A stretch of 64,000 nt of DNA from Gemmatimonas sp. (GTDB taxonomy: Bacteria; Gemmatimonadota; Gemmatimonadetes; Gemmatimonadales; Gemmatimonadaceae). The notes below the pieces were generated by a model. It was not told the origin of the DNA. It did no database searches and saw only the letters and a list, made by a program, of their open reading frames with translations. The DNA lies in NCBI GenBank assembly GCA_011390885.1, contig JAABRO010000033.1, positions 79,389 to 143,388 on the forward strand, read 5' to 3'. Position 1 is the stretch's first letter. Each line of letters starts with the position of its first letter. Below are positions 53,601 through 61,465 of this stretch, in pieces. The translations under genes were made by a program, and so were the position numbers.

Positions 53601-54452
53601 GGGCGCAACAGCTGCATCGGCCCGTGGACCACGAGCGCGAACCTGAGCGTGTCGCTCAACTCGGTGCGCCTCGGCCTGCCGCAGCGCGCCAACATCACGC
53701 TGCAGATCTCCAACCCGCTCGGCGGCTTCGACCGGCTCATCAATGGCCAGGACAACCTCAAGGGCTGGGGCCAGACGATCATTCCCGAACAGCAGCTGCT
53801 GTACGTGCGCGGCTTCGATCCGCAGACGAGCAGCTACAAGTACGAAGTGAACGAGCGGTTCGGTTCCACGCGTCCCTCGCAGACCACGTTCCGCCAGCCG
53901 GTGGCGATGACGGCGCTGGTGAGCTTCGACATCGGCCCGACGCGCGAGCGGCAGCAGCTGCTGCAGCAGCTCGACCGCGGCCGCACGCGCCCCGGCAACA
54001 AGCCGTCGCTGCAGCAGCTGCGCGGCACGGTGAGTGCGGGGCTCATCAACCCGATGCAGCAGATCCTCGTGCAGGCCGACTCGCTCAAGCTGACGCGCAA
54101 GCAGGCGGACAGCCTGGCCACGCTCAATCGCTGGTACGTGCTGAGCAGCGACAAGGTGTGGGGGCCGATCGCGCGCGAGCTCGCCGATCTGCCGGACCGC
54201 TACAACCACGATCAGGCGTTCAGCAAGTATCGCCGCGGCCGTGAGCAGTCGGTGGACATGCTCCTCAAGGTGGTGCCCGAGATCAAGGGGCTGCTGACGC
54301 CGGAGCAGTATCGCATGCTGCCGGCGCAGCTGGCCGCGTTCATGGATGCCCGCACGCTGCGCGCGCTGCGCTCCGGCACGGCGGGCGGCGGCGGTGGCGG
54401 TGGCGGCATGGGTGGTTTCGGCGGCGGCATGGGCGGCCGAGGTCGCGGATGA
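50688..54452 (+). CDS. Very large TonB/OmpA-type outer-membrane receptor with LTxxQ C-terminal domain
   Basis: 1254 residues, GTG start, signal peptide (LLLVLAVATPLAAQ). N-terminal CarboxypepD_reg domain (DIIRGRVTGPTGQAIPNVTV), plug (MASAIPGVQLIPGADGGADAF, then GLGGDQNNTQLNGLNFGDAS), then the barrel. A Gly-rich segment (about 390-410) lies in one extracellular or turn region. After the apparent last strand (VAMTALVSFDIG, about 1080) another 171 residues follow. They include two LTxxQ motifs (LTRKQ at 1135, LTPEQ at 1203) in helical context, as in Spy/CpxP-like chaperones, and a Gly/Met tail. Substrate unknown. The stop overlaps the next start (ATGA). Confidence 0.85.
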   Translation: MHTIRSLALRALLLVLAVATPLAAQGVDIIRGRVTGPTGQAIPNVTVTATTLTGQVSRSVRTGNDGRYTISFPGGEGDYWVSFSSIGLTPRRYQVKRTADQEILIADARMAPAAVNLEAVTTTTRVAATRGDTVGDVSGNERDLNTTDPGLLTAEQMGDLVAMASAIPGVQLIPGADGGADAFSVFGLGGDQNNTQLNGLNFGDASIPRDAQVFASLSTSPYDVARGGFSGGQLTLRTRSGSNFMRRSLSTNLVSPQTQWLDRAAIASGQQYTNLSMGGSASGPISPDRLFYNSSFQFDRRMNDLQTLVNTDALGFTTAGVATDSVLRFLDIIGGQALPASVAGFPGQAITNRGSFLGSFDFTPLSSARGNTYAISISGNMNQTLPTGGGGGGGGFGGGGFGGGGSALSTPTRQGKTLNYSGSVQLRQSGLLGIFGILTETTIGSNISRSDNDPYLFLPSGSVRVNSLLDDGTSSVRNLAFGGSPAANTASGSSSHGLVNTLSWFSSDNRHRVKLTSELRYEDYWQDLTQNELGSFSFNSLADLQAGRPASFTRQLAPRRREGSQVVGAMSLGDAWRPVNDVQIQYGVRVDGNQFLQGPNENPLVQQAFGLNNADVPNRLYVSPRLGFSWTYGTDAQVALIPGMVRAPRAVVRGGIGIFQNTPRTQLIGGAIDNTGLATGLQQLTCLGAAAPSPNWSDYLVDRGNIPIACADGTSGTVFANSNPNVTLFDRNFVAQRSLRSNLQWAGAILNNRFRSSVDFTYSRNLGQSGSFDINFPGQQQFTLANEGGRPVFVSPSSIVPTTGQTAWREARVVDDFGRVSLQRSNLTSESKQLTVSLNPLAFNSKFMWGLSYVLSDVRDQFYGFQSTVGDPTQREWARGNFSRHQIQYNLSREFFERVTIRWFGNIRSGTPYTPLISGDVNGDSYGNDRAFVFDPAAVADPQLSSGMTALLANATGQARECLQSQLGALAGRNSCIGPWTTSANLSVSLNSVRLGLPQRANITLQISNPLGGFDRLINGQDNLKGWGQTIIPEQQLLYVRGFDPQTSSYKYEVNERFGSTRPSQTTFRQPVAMTALVSFDIGPTRERQQLLQQLDRGRTRPGNKPSLQQLRGTVSAGLINPMQQILVQADSLKLTRKQADSLATLNRWYVLSSDKVWGPIARELADLPDRYNHDQAFSKYRRGREQSVDMLLKVVPEIKGLLTPEQYRMLPAQLAAFMDARTLRALRSGTAGGGGGGGGMGGFGGGMGGRGRG

Positions 54453-56062
54453 GCCCGCGCACCGGTCCCCTGCCAATCAGCGATATGCCTTCTTCTTCCC
54501 GGACGAGCCAGATGACGCGTTTCCTGAAGGTGTCGGTCTCCACGATGGGCGTGGCCACGCTCGTCGCGCCGTTCGGCGCGATGCTCGGCGCCCAGGAGAC
54601 GACGCCGCAGATTCCGCTGCGGCCGCTCGGTGCCGTCGAAGCACGCACGGCCACGTCGCTCGGCAACATCAACCAACTGCGCGCGCTCCCGGACGGCCGC
54701 GTGTTCGTGAATGACGGTCCGCGGCGGCAGGTGCTGCTGCTCGATGGCGCGCTCAAGACCGAGCGTGTCGTGGCCGACACGATGGCGGCGTCGATCCCCT
54801 ACGGCACGCGCAACTTCGGCGTGATGCCGTACGTGGCCGACTCCACGCTGCTCGTGGATCCGGCCACGCTCTCCATGCTCGTGCTCAACAGCAAGGGTGA
54901 GTTGGTGCGCGTGATGGCGGCGCCGCGCGCGAATGACCTGAACTTCCTGGCGAGCGCGAACCTGGGCACGCACGCCTTCGATTCCGAGGGGCGGCTCATC
55001 TACCGCCTGAACCAGCCGGGCGGGTTCGGTGGCGGTGGCGGCATGATGATGGGTGGCCCGATGATGGGCGGGTTCGGCGGTGGCCGCGGTGGCGACCGGG
55101 GTGGTCAGCAGGGCGGCGGACGCGGTGGCCAGCCGGCCGCGGCGCCGACGCCCGCCGGTCAACCGTCGGCGCAGCAGATCCGCGCCCAGGTGAATGCCGC
55201 GCGCGAGGATCGCTTCCCCGGTGGTGGCAACACGGCCACGATCACCGTGGGCGGCGAGCGTCGCACGCGGTCGTTCACCGACCGCAACATGCCGGACTCG
55301 GTGCCGATCCTGCGCGCCAACTTCGATACGCGCAAGGTGGACACGGTCACGTTCATGCGGGTCACCAATCCGCAGATCGAGATGAAGACGGGCGAGGACG
55401 GCGAGATGCGTGTGAGCGCGAAGATGAATCCGCTGCCGCAGAACGACGACTGGGCGCTCATGCGTGACGGGTCGGTGGCGGTGGTGCGCGTGCTCGACTA
55501 CCGCATCGACTGGTTCAAGCCGAACGGCGAACTCGAGCGCTCCGCACCGCTGCCGTTCGACTGGAAGCGCATCTCCGATGAAGAGAAGGACAAGATGGTG
55601 GACTCGCTCAAGATCGCCGCGAAGGAGGCCTCCGACCGCATTGCCCAGATGATGGCGCAGGGTGGTGGCGGGCGTGGCTTCCGGCCGAGCTTCGAGCCGG
55701 TCGATGCGCAGTTCCTGCCGGACTACTATCCGCCGATTCGCGCCGGCACCACCGTGGCCGACTACGATGGCAACCTCTGGATCCTGCCGGCAACCTCGTC
55801 GCTCGCTGGCCAGATGGCGGCCATGATTCCGCCGGGTGCGGCGGGGCGCGTCCCGCCCGGCATGCTCCCGGCCGGCATGGCGGCGCCGTCGGCGGGGCTC
55901 GCCTACGACGTGGTGAACCGGAAGGGCGAGCTGGTCGAGCGCGTCCAGCTGCCCGCCGGACGCACCATCGCCGGCTTCGGGCCGGATGGCGTGGTGTACC
56001 TCACGGCGCGCGAGGGGCGCGAGGTGTTCCTCGAGAAGGCTCGGCGCCTGCCGCCGCCGTAG
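54449..56062 (+). CDS. Secreted Gly-rich beta-propeller partner of the large receptor
   Basis: 537 residues from the coupled ATG; MTRFLKVSV at 54512 starts a standard signal peptide ending AMLGAQ and may be the real start. 6-bladed-type propeller strands are visible (LRALPDGRVFVNDGPRRQVLLLD, DDWALMRDGSVAVVRVLDYRIDWF, TTVADYDGNLWILP). A Gly/Met/Arg/Gln-rich insertion of about 45 residues (GGFGGGGGMMMGGPMMGGFG, near 190-230) interrupts it. Translational coupling to the receptor suggests a shared job at the outer membrane. Confidence 0.75.
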   Translation: MSPRTGPLPISDMPSSSRTSQMTRFLKVSVSTMGVATLVAPFGAMLGAQETTPQIPLRPLGAVEARTATSLGNINQLRALPDGRVFVNDGPRRQVLLLDGALKTERVVADTMAASIPYGTRNFGVMPYVADSTLLVDPATLSMLVLNSKGELVRVMAAPRANDLNFLASANLGTHAFDSEGRLIYRLNQPGGFGGGGGMMMGGPMMGGFGGGRGGDRGGQQGGGRGGQPAAAPTPAGQPSAQQIRAQVNAAREDRFPGGGNTATITVGGERRTRSFTDRNMPDSVPILRANFDTRKVDTVTFMRVTNPQIEMKTGEDGEMRVSAKMNPLPQNDDWALMRDGSVAVVRVLDYRIDWFKPNGELERSAPLPFDWKRISDEEKDKMVDSLKIAAKEASDRIAQMMAQGGGGRGFRPSFEPVDAQFLPDYYPPIRAGTTVADYDGNLWILPATSSLAGQMAAMIPPGAAGRVPPGMLPAGMAAPSAGLAYDVVNRKGELVERVQLPAGRTIAGFGPDGVVYLTAREGREVFLEKARRLPPP

Positions 56063-56082
56063 TCAGCTGCCCTCGATCGTTC

Positions 56083-56118
56083 CCGCGCGCCCGTCCGGAG
56101 TCCCGGACGGGCGCGCGG
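56083..56118. terminator. Strong terminator hairpin
   Basis: Arms 56083-56098 and 56103-56118 are perfect 16-base complements (CCGCGCGCCCGTCCGG) with loop AGTC, followed by CCTTTC. It ends the receptor-propeller operon, 21 bases after the stop. Confidence 0.85.
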
Positions 56119-56131
56119 CCTTTCGGGGCGA

Positions 56132-56162
56132 CCCGGAACGCGGTTCGGAATCGTGCTATTCT
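56132..56162 (+). promoter_or_regulatory. Promoter CCCGGAAC - 17 - TATTCT, leaderless
   Basis: CCCGGAAC at 56132-56139, 17 bases, TATTCT at 56157-56162, then 6 bases to the ATG at 56169. Same octamer and spacing as at 12732-12762. Confidence 0.5.
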
Positions 56163-56168
56163 TCCTGC

Positions 56169-56618
56169 ATGCGACTCTCAACCCTGCTCCTTCGCGCGGC
56201 CGTGCTCGGCGCCGTCGTGCTTTCGGCCCCGGTGGCCGCCCACGCGCAGCAGGCGGCGGCGAAGCCGGCCGCACAGCCCGCGCCCGAGATCTACTTCCGC
56301 GCGCCCCGCGACGGCGCGACGGTGCCCACCACGTTCGCGGTCGAGTTCGGGCTGCGGAACTACGGCGTGGCACCGGCCGGCGTGAGCCTCGCCGGTACCG
56401 GGCACTTTCACGTGCTCATCAACGTGGAGCCGCCGGCGCCCGGCGTGATGATCCCCGCCGACTCGCTGCATCGGCACTTCGGCGGCGGACAGATCGAGAC
56501 GACGCTTACGCTCGCGCCCGGCACGTACACGCTGCGCGCGGTGCTGGCGGACCACGAGCACAAGGTGATCAGCCGCGAGCTGATCTCGCGGCCGATCCGC
56601 ATCACCGTCCGTCGCTGA
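56169..56618 (+). CDS. Secreted DUF4399 protein
   Basis: 149 residues. Signal peptide ends SAPVAAHAQ. The DUF4399 pattern is clear: YFRAPRDGATVPTTFAVEFGL, GTGHFHVLINV, then LHRHFGGGQIETTLTLAPGTYTLRAVLADHEHKVI. Conserved histidines (HFH, HRHF, HEH) suggest a metal site. The gene is bounded by a strong terminator on each side and has its own GGAAC-type promoter. Confidence 0.88.
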   Translation: MRLSTLLLRAAVLGAVVLSAPVAAHAQQAAAKPAAQPAPEIYFRAPRDGATVPTTFAVEFGLRNYGVAPAGVSLAGTGHFHVLINVEPPAPGVMIPADSLHRHFGGGQIETTLTLAPGTYTLRAVLADHEHKVISRELISRPIRITVRR

Positions 56619-56624
56619 CCGCCC

Positions 56625-56655
56625 CGACGCCGGCCGCCGAGCGCGGCCGGCGTCG
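56625..56655. terminator. Bidirectional terminator hairpin
   Basis: Arms 56625-56637 and 56643-56655 are perfect 13-base complements (CGACGCCGGCCGC) with a 5-base loop, placed between the convergent DUF4399 and cardiolipin synthase genes. Confidence 0.75.
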
Positions 56656-56657
56656 CA

Positions 56658-58109
56658 TCAGAGGTACGGCGAGCCGAGCCGTGCCACCCCGTCTCGCCAG
56701 CGCACCATGAGCGGCCGCGCCTTGATCTCGGCGAGGGACACCGGACGTGCGATCGCGATGCGGTCGTCGATCAGCGTCTCGAGCTCGCGCGTGAGCGGCG
56801 CGTCGAAGCACTCCACGTTGAACTCGAAGTTCAGCAGCAGGCTGCGCGCGTCCCAGTTCGTGGAGCCGATGAGGCACCACTGCCCGTCCACCGTGAACGC
56901 CTTGGTGTGATCGAAGGGCGGTGGCGTGAGGTGCACGCGGCACCCCTTTTCGAGCAGCGGGCGGAACTGGGGGGTCATCGCCCAGTCCATCACGGGAATG
57001 TTGCTGCGCCCCGGCACGACGATGTCCACCGTCACGCCGCGCATGGCCGCGACCTGCAGCGCGCGCAGCAGCACATCGTCGAGCAGGAAGTACGGGCTGA
57101 TGATGCGAACGTGCGCCTGCGCCGCCGAGAGCGCGCCGAGGATGAGCTCGAGGATGTTCTCGAGGTCGTTGTCGGGGCCGTCGGGCACGCCGCGCGCCAC
57201 GACGTGACCGTGGCGCGCGAGCCGAGGAAACCACGGCTCGCGATCGAGCGCCTCGCGCGTGACGAAGGCCCAGTCCACGGCGAAGGTGCGCTGCAGTTCG
57301 TACACGATCGGCCCTTCCATGCGGAAGTGCAGGCAGCGCACCGGCGACGCGGGGCGGCGGCCCAGCCAGTGTCCCTCGCGGATGTTCATGCCGCCCGTGA
57401 AGCCGACGCGTCCGTCGATCACCAGGATCTTGCGGTGGTTGCGCAGGTTCGCATAGCGGAAGAGGCGAGGCAGGCGTGTGGGGAGGAACGTGGCCACCGG
57501 AATGCCGGCGTCCCGCAGGCGGCTCACCATGGTGGGGCGCGAGTAGCGCGAGCCCACGTCATCGATGAGCACGCGCACCTGCACGCCGCGCGTGTGCGCC
57601 GCCCGCAGGGCCTCGAGGAATGCCTCACCCGCCGCATCGCTGTCGAAGATGTAGCTGAGCAGCGTGATCGTGGACGTGGCCTCGCCGATGGCGGCCAGCA
57701 TGGCGGGATAGGCCTCGTCGCCATCACGCAGCGGCGTGATGGTGTTGCCGGGGAGCAGCGGGTTGCCCGTGGTCTGGAAGCCGAGCCGCGCGAGGCCGGG
57801 CAGCGACGGGTGCTGCGCGGCGAGCGCCTCGATGAACTCACCACCGGCCTGCAGCACGCGGAACTCTCCCGTGTCACCGAGCATCGGCTCGCGCTGCAGC
57901 GCCACGGCGGCGCGCTGGATGCGATTGATGCCGAAGCCCACGTAGAGCAGCGAGCCCACGATCGGCGCGAGCCAGGCCAGCCCCACCCACCCGATGACCG
58001 CCGGCACCTGCCGCTTGCGCAGCACAGCGTCGATCGTCACGCCGATCGCGCCGAGGATGTGCGCCGCCGGCACCACGAAGAGCCAGAGGTCGGTGAGGAA
58101 CGGGAGCAT
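56658..58109 (-). CDS. cls: Cardiolipin synthase, phospholipase-D type
   Basis: 483 residues. Two N-terminal membrane helices (LWLFVVPAAHILGAIGV, IGWVGLAWLAPIVGSLLYV), then two PLD domains with HKD motifs intact: HRKILVID (His225) and HTKAFTVD (His401), each followed by the GG/GS-TN block. Cls joins two phosphatidylglycerols into cardiolipin at the inner membrane. The start was set at MLPFLTDLW, just before the first helix; upstream in-frame codons are Pro-rich. Confidence 0.93.
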   Translation of the reverse strand: MLPFLTDLWLFVVPAAHILGAIGVTIDAVLRKRQVPAVIGWVGLAWLAPIVGSLLYVGFGINRIQRAAVALQREPMLGDTGEFRVLQAGGEFIEALAAQHPSLPGLARLGFQTTGNPLLPGNTITPLRDGDEAYPAMLAAIGEATSTITLLSYIFDSDAAGEAFLEALRAAHTRGVQVRVLIDDVGSRYSRPTMVSRLRDAGIPVATFLPTRLPRLFRYANLRNHRKILVIDGRVGFTGGMNIREGHWLGRRPASPVRCLHFRMEGPIVYELQRTFAVDWAFVTREALDREPWFPRLARHGHVVARGVPDGPDNDLENILELILGALSAAQAHVRIISPYFLLDDVLLRALQVAAMRGVTVDIVVPGRSNIPVMDWAMTPQFRPLLEKGCRVHLTPPPFDHTKAFTVDGQWCLIGSTNWDARSLLLNFEFNVECFDAPLTRELETLIDDRIAIARPVSLAEIKARPLMVRWRDGVARLGSPYL

Positions 58110-58311
58110 GGGGGGAAGCTGGGGGCGCGGGGGAACGGGGACAACCGGGGGCTCGTGAGGGGCGAGGCCCACGGTCGCGTCCGCCTTGCGCCAGGGAGGC
58201 GCGGACTGCCACTTGAGGCCACCTCAACGCCCATTGCCGGCGGTGAGTAAACGAGCAGTGACGCCGCCGCCGCGATGCGCCGGCGCTCCCCTCCCGGATC
58301 CGGAGTCTCGC

Positions 58312-59655
58312 ATGGCAGCAGGTGGCGTGTCGACGTGGGTGCGCAACGCAGTGGATGCCCGGCCGGGCGAAGGCGCGGCGCTGGTGTGGTCGTGCGCCTA
58401 CTACTTCTTCGTGCTGTGCGCGTACTACGTGCTGCGCCCGATCCGCGACGAGATGGGCGCGGCGGGCGGTGTGGACAATCTCGCGTGGCTGTTCACCGGC
58501 ACGCTGGCGGCGATGCTGCTGGTGCAGCCGTTCTACGGCGCGCTCGTGGCCAGGCTGCCGCGCCGGCGCTTCGTGCCGCTCACGTACCGGTTCTTCATCC
58601 TGAACCTGGTCGTGTTCTTCGCGCTGCTGAAGGCCGCCGACGCGACGCAGAGCGTGTGGATCGGGCGCGTGTTCTTCATCTGGACGAGCGTCTTCAACCT
58701 GTTCGTGGTCTCGGTGTTCTGGTCGTTCATGACCGACATCTTCCGCCCCGGGCAGTCGAAGCGGCTCTTCGGCATCGTGGCCGTGGGCGGCACGGTGGGC
58801 GCGGTGCTCGGCTCCACCATCACCACCGCGCTCGCCAAGCCGCTCGGGTCGGTGAACCTGCTGCTGGTGTCGGCGCTCATCCTCGAGCTGGCCGCGCGCG
58901 CCTCGAACGCGCTCGACGCGCGCGAGCCGCTGCTGCGCGCCGCCGACTCGGCGGACGACACGGCGAAGGCTCCCACGGCCGGCGAGGCGAGGGCCGCGGC
59001 CGACGGCAGCAACGCCGACACGGTGATCGGCGGTGGCGTGCTGGATGGCGTGAAGCACGTGCTCAAGTCGCCGTACCTGATCGGCATCGCCGTGCTGATG
59101 CTGTTCTTCACCATCGCGTCCACGTTCCTGTACTTCCAGCAGGTGGACATCGTGGCACAGGCGTTCGCCGACGATCGCGATGCGCGCACACGCACCTTCG
59201 GGCTCATCGACCTCGCGGTGAACGTCCTCACGCTCGTCACGCAGCTGTTCCTCACCGGGCGCGTGGTGAAGTGGTTCGGCGTGGGGGTCACGCTCGCCTT
59301 CCTGCCGGTGGTCACGCTCATCGGCTTCGCGGTGCTCGGCGTGTCGCCCGTGCTGCCGGTGCTGATCGTGTTCCTGGTGATCCGACGCGCGGGCAACTTC
59401 GCGATCCAGCGTCCGGCGCGCGAAGCGCTGTACACCGTGCTGCCGCGCGGCGACAAGTACAAGGCGAAGAACTTCAACGACACCTTCGTGTACCGTCTGG
59501 GCGACCAGATGGGCGCGTGGTCGTACACGTGGATGGGCGTGTTCGGGCTCGGCCTGTCGGGGCTGGCCTTCAGCATGGTGCCACTGTCGGCGGCGTGGCT
59601 CGTGCTCGCGCTGTGGCTCGGTCGGCAGTACAAGGCGCAGGAGGCGCGCGGCTGA
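58312..59655 (+). CDS. ATP/ADP-carrier-like MFS transporter (NTP exchange family)
   Basis: 447 residues with about 12 membrane helices. WSCAYYFFVLCAYYVLRPIRDEMGA is the characteristic start of bacterial members related to the ATP:ADP translocases of Rickettsia and Chlamydia, and FNDTFVYRLGDQMGAWSY is the conserved late block. A charged Ala/Asp-rich loop (about 215-245) splits the two halves. Free-living bacteria carry such proteins with unknown substrate, so nucleotide exchange is only one possibility. No adjacent partner. Confidence 0.82.
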   Translation: MAAGGVSTWVRNAVDARPGEGAALVWSCAYYFFVLCAYYVLRPIRDEMGAAGGVDNLAWLFTGTLAAMLLVQPFYGALVARLPRRRFVPLTYRFFILNLVVFFALLKAADATQSVWIGRVFFIWTSVFNLFVVSVFWSFMTDIFRPGQSKRLFGIVAVGGTVGAVLGSTITTALAKPLGSVNLLLVSALILELAARASNALDAREPLLRAADSADDTAKAPTAGEARAAADGSNADTVIGGGVLDGVKHVLKSPYLIGIAVLMLFFTIASTFLYFQQVDIVAQAFADDRDARTRTFGLIDLAVNVLTLVTQLFLTGRVVKWFGVGVTLAFLPVVTLIGFAVLGVSPVLPVLIVFLVIRRAGNFAIQRPAREALYTVLPRGDKYKAKNFNDTFVYRLGDQMGAWSYTWMGVFGLGLSGLAFSMVPLSAAWLVLALWLGRQYKAQEARG

Positions 59656-59710
59656 GGCGGTGCGTCACCGTAGCCGATCGCCGCAGGTGCACCGTCCCCG
59701 GGCCGGGGAC

Positions 59711-59860
59711 GAACTGCGAAAGACGCGAAGGCGCGAAGGGCGCGAACACGGCACGTGCGGCCGCGCTGGCCGCTTCGCGCGGCGTTCGGCGCGCCTTCGA
59801 GACGCCCGCGATCTCACCGGCCGTTCTCGCGTCTGTCGCGCCCTTCGCGCCTTCGCGTCT
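59711..59860. repeat. Long palindrome, type A copy 2
   Basis: Arms 59721-59745 and 59836-59860 are perfect 25-base complements containing TCGCGCCCTTCGCGCC. The left arm is preceded by GAACTGCGAA, as in the copy at 27080-27210. The 90-base loop holds further CGCGCGGCG-type pairs. The whole 283-base gap (59656-59938) has no gene. Confidence 0.75.
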
Positions 59861-59926
59861 GTCGCCGTTGCTGATGTCGGCCGGCACGCCGCACGTCGCG
59901 CTGGGGACGAACGGCGGCGGACGCGC

Positions 59927-59932
59927 TAGCTT
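59927..59932 (+). promoter_or_regulatory. -10 box of the sulfite-oxidase-like gene
   Basis: TAGCTT lies 6 bases before the ATG at 59939, leaderless-type; GGGGAC is 18 bases upstream. Confidence 0.4.
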
Positions 59933-59938
59933 GCGCGC

Positions 59939-61009
59939 ATGACTGCCTCCGATCCTGCGGTGACCGGCGCGCCGATGCGCCGGTCCATCAAGGCCTTCCC
60001 GTACAACGCGGAAACGCGCCTCGAGTCGCTCGAGACCACGCTGACGCCGCCGGGTCGTCACTACGTGCGCTCGAACTTCGCGGTGCCCGACCTGTCGCCC
60101 GAGTCGTATCGGCTCGTCGTGGCGGGCGCGGTGCACGCGGCGGTCACGTTCGACCTCGCCGCCCTGCGTGCCCTGCCGTCGCACGCACTCGCCGTGACCA
60201 TGGAGTGCGCCGGCAACGACCGGCTCGGCATGCGTCCCGTGCCGGCGGGCGAGCCCTGGGCGAGCGGCGCGGTGGGCACGGCCGTGTGGGGCGGTGTGCG
60301 GCTGCGCGACGTGCTGGCGGCGGCCGGCGTGCGCGCCGACGCCTGCGAGCTGGTGGTCACCGGCGCCGATCGCGGCCCGCGGGACGATGCGCGCACACCC
60401 GGCGACGTGTCCTTTGCGCGCGGCCTGCCGCTCGAGGTGGCGATGCACGAGGACACGCTGCTCGCGCTCAGCATGCACGGTGCGCCGCTGCCCGCCGAGC
60501 ACGGGGCGCCGGTGCGGCTGATCGTGCCCGGCTGGTACGGCATGGCGAGCGTGAAGTGGGTCACGTCGCTGCAGCTCGTCAGCGAGCCGTTCACCGGGTA
60601 CTTCCAGCGGGATCGCTACGTGTACGATGTGGCGGGCGAGGTGCGTCCGGTCACGCGCATGCTCGTGAAGTCGATGATCACCGCGCCGGCGGAGGGGGCC
60701 GACCTGACCTTCGGGCCGGTGGAAGTGCACGGCTGGGCGTGGTCGGGATCGGGCCCGATCGAGCGCGTGGAGTTCTCGGGCGACGGCACCTCGTGGCAGG
60801 ACGCGACGCTGGGCGAGCCGGCCAGCGCCCACGCGTGGACGCCCTGGACGTGCCTGTGGCGGCCGGAACACGCCGGCCGGGCCGTGCTGCAGAGCCGCGC
60901 CACCGACGCCACCGGGGCGACGCAGCCGGATGCGATCGTCTGGAATCGGCTGGGGTACGGCAACAACGCGGTGCGCCCCGTCGTGGTGGACGTGTGCGCA
61001 GCGAGTTAG
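59939..61009 (+). CDS. Sulfite-oxidase-family molybdenum enzyme
   Basis: 356 residues. The molybdopterin domain shows HYVRSNFAVP (41-50), TMECAGNDR with the Mo-ligand Cys90, and GAPVRLIVPGWYGMASVKWV. The C-terminal half is the Mo-cofactor dimerisation domain (VHGWAWSGSGPIERVEFSGDG). There is no heme domain and no Tat or Sec signal, so the enzyme seems cytosolic, unlike exported SorA or MsrP types. Its cofactor could come from the mogA/moeB/moaD-like genes at 1-6 kb. Confidence 0.9.
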   Translation: MTASDPAVTGAPMRRSIKAFPYNAETRLESLETTLTPPGRHYVRSNFAVPDLSPESYRLVVAGAVHAAVTFDLAALRALPSHALAVTMECAGNDRLGMRPVPAGEPWASGAVGTAVWGGVRLRDVLAAAGVRADACELVVTGADRGPRDDARTPGDVSFARGLPLEVAMHEDTLLALSMHGAPLPAEHGAPVRLIVPGWYGMASVKWVTSLQLVSEPFTGYFQRDRYVYDVAGEVRPVTRMLVKSMITAPAEGADLTFGPVEVHGWAWSGSGPIERVEFSGDGTSWQDATLGEPASAHAWTPWTCLWRPEHAGRAVLQSRATDATGATQPDAIVWNRLGYGNNAVRPVVVDVCAAS

Positions 61010-61088
61010 TCTTCGGGAGCGAACAGCACGGTGACAGCTGGCGATGCGAGCCCTGTCGCCCCGGCGTCGACACCTCAGCGGAACCGAC

Positions 61089-61403
61089 ATGGAAGTCCTC
61101 GTGAACACCGACAGCAGCGTGCAGGGGCACGACGCGCTCACGACCGACGTGGAGGGCGTGGTGCGTCATGCGCTCGCCCGCTTCGCCGACCGCATCACGC
61201 GCGTCGAGGTCCACCTCAGCGATGAGAACAGCCACAAGCACGGCGCGGACGACAAGCGCTGCCTGATCGAGGCGCGCATCGCCGGGCGGCAGCCCACGGC
61301 GGTGACCCACAATGCCGCCGACCTCACCAAGGCCGTGGCTGGCGCGGCCGACAAGCTCAAGCGCGCGCTCGACACCGTGTTCGGCAAGCTCAGCACGCAC
61401 TGA
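61089..61403 (+). CDS. HPF/RaiA-like ribosome-associated protein
   Basis: 104 residues. The pattern VEGVVRHALARFADRITRVEVHLSDEN, then DKRCLIEARIAGRQPTAVTHNA and ADLTKAVAGAADKLKRALD is the sigma54-modulation/HPF fold. Short HPF and RaiA proteins bind the decoding site of resting ribosomes. The N-terminal strand is slightly diverged (MEVLVNTDSSVQG). Convergent with the proton-channel gene. Confidence 0.8.
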   Translation: MEVLVNTDSSVQGHDALTTDVEGVVRHALARFADRITRVEVHLSDENSHKHGADDKRCLIEARIAGRQPTAVTHNAADLTKAVAGAADKLKRALDTVFGKLSTH

Positions 61404-61465
61404 CGGCACCCGCACCGGGGGGCGTGTCTCGCGGGACGCGCTCCCGGGGTGCGTGACCGGCAGCC

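Noticed and set aside
54090-54104. Separate small Spy/CpxP gene after the receptor
   Set aside because: The LTxxQ region is in the same uninterrupted frame as the barrel, with no start codon and ribosome site of its own that I could support, so it was kept as a domain.
49899-54476. 1525-codon open frame on the minus strand opposite the large receptor
   Set aside because: It has Arg/His/Ala-rich composition, no domains, and exists because GC-rich plus-strand codons leave few stops in the antisense frame; the plus-strand receptor has signal, plug and barrel.
61404-61465. Terminator hairpin between the HPF-like and proton-channel genes
   Set aside because: CGCACC/GGTGCG pairing exists, but the stem is broken by mismatches and a large loop.
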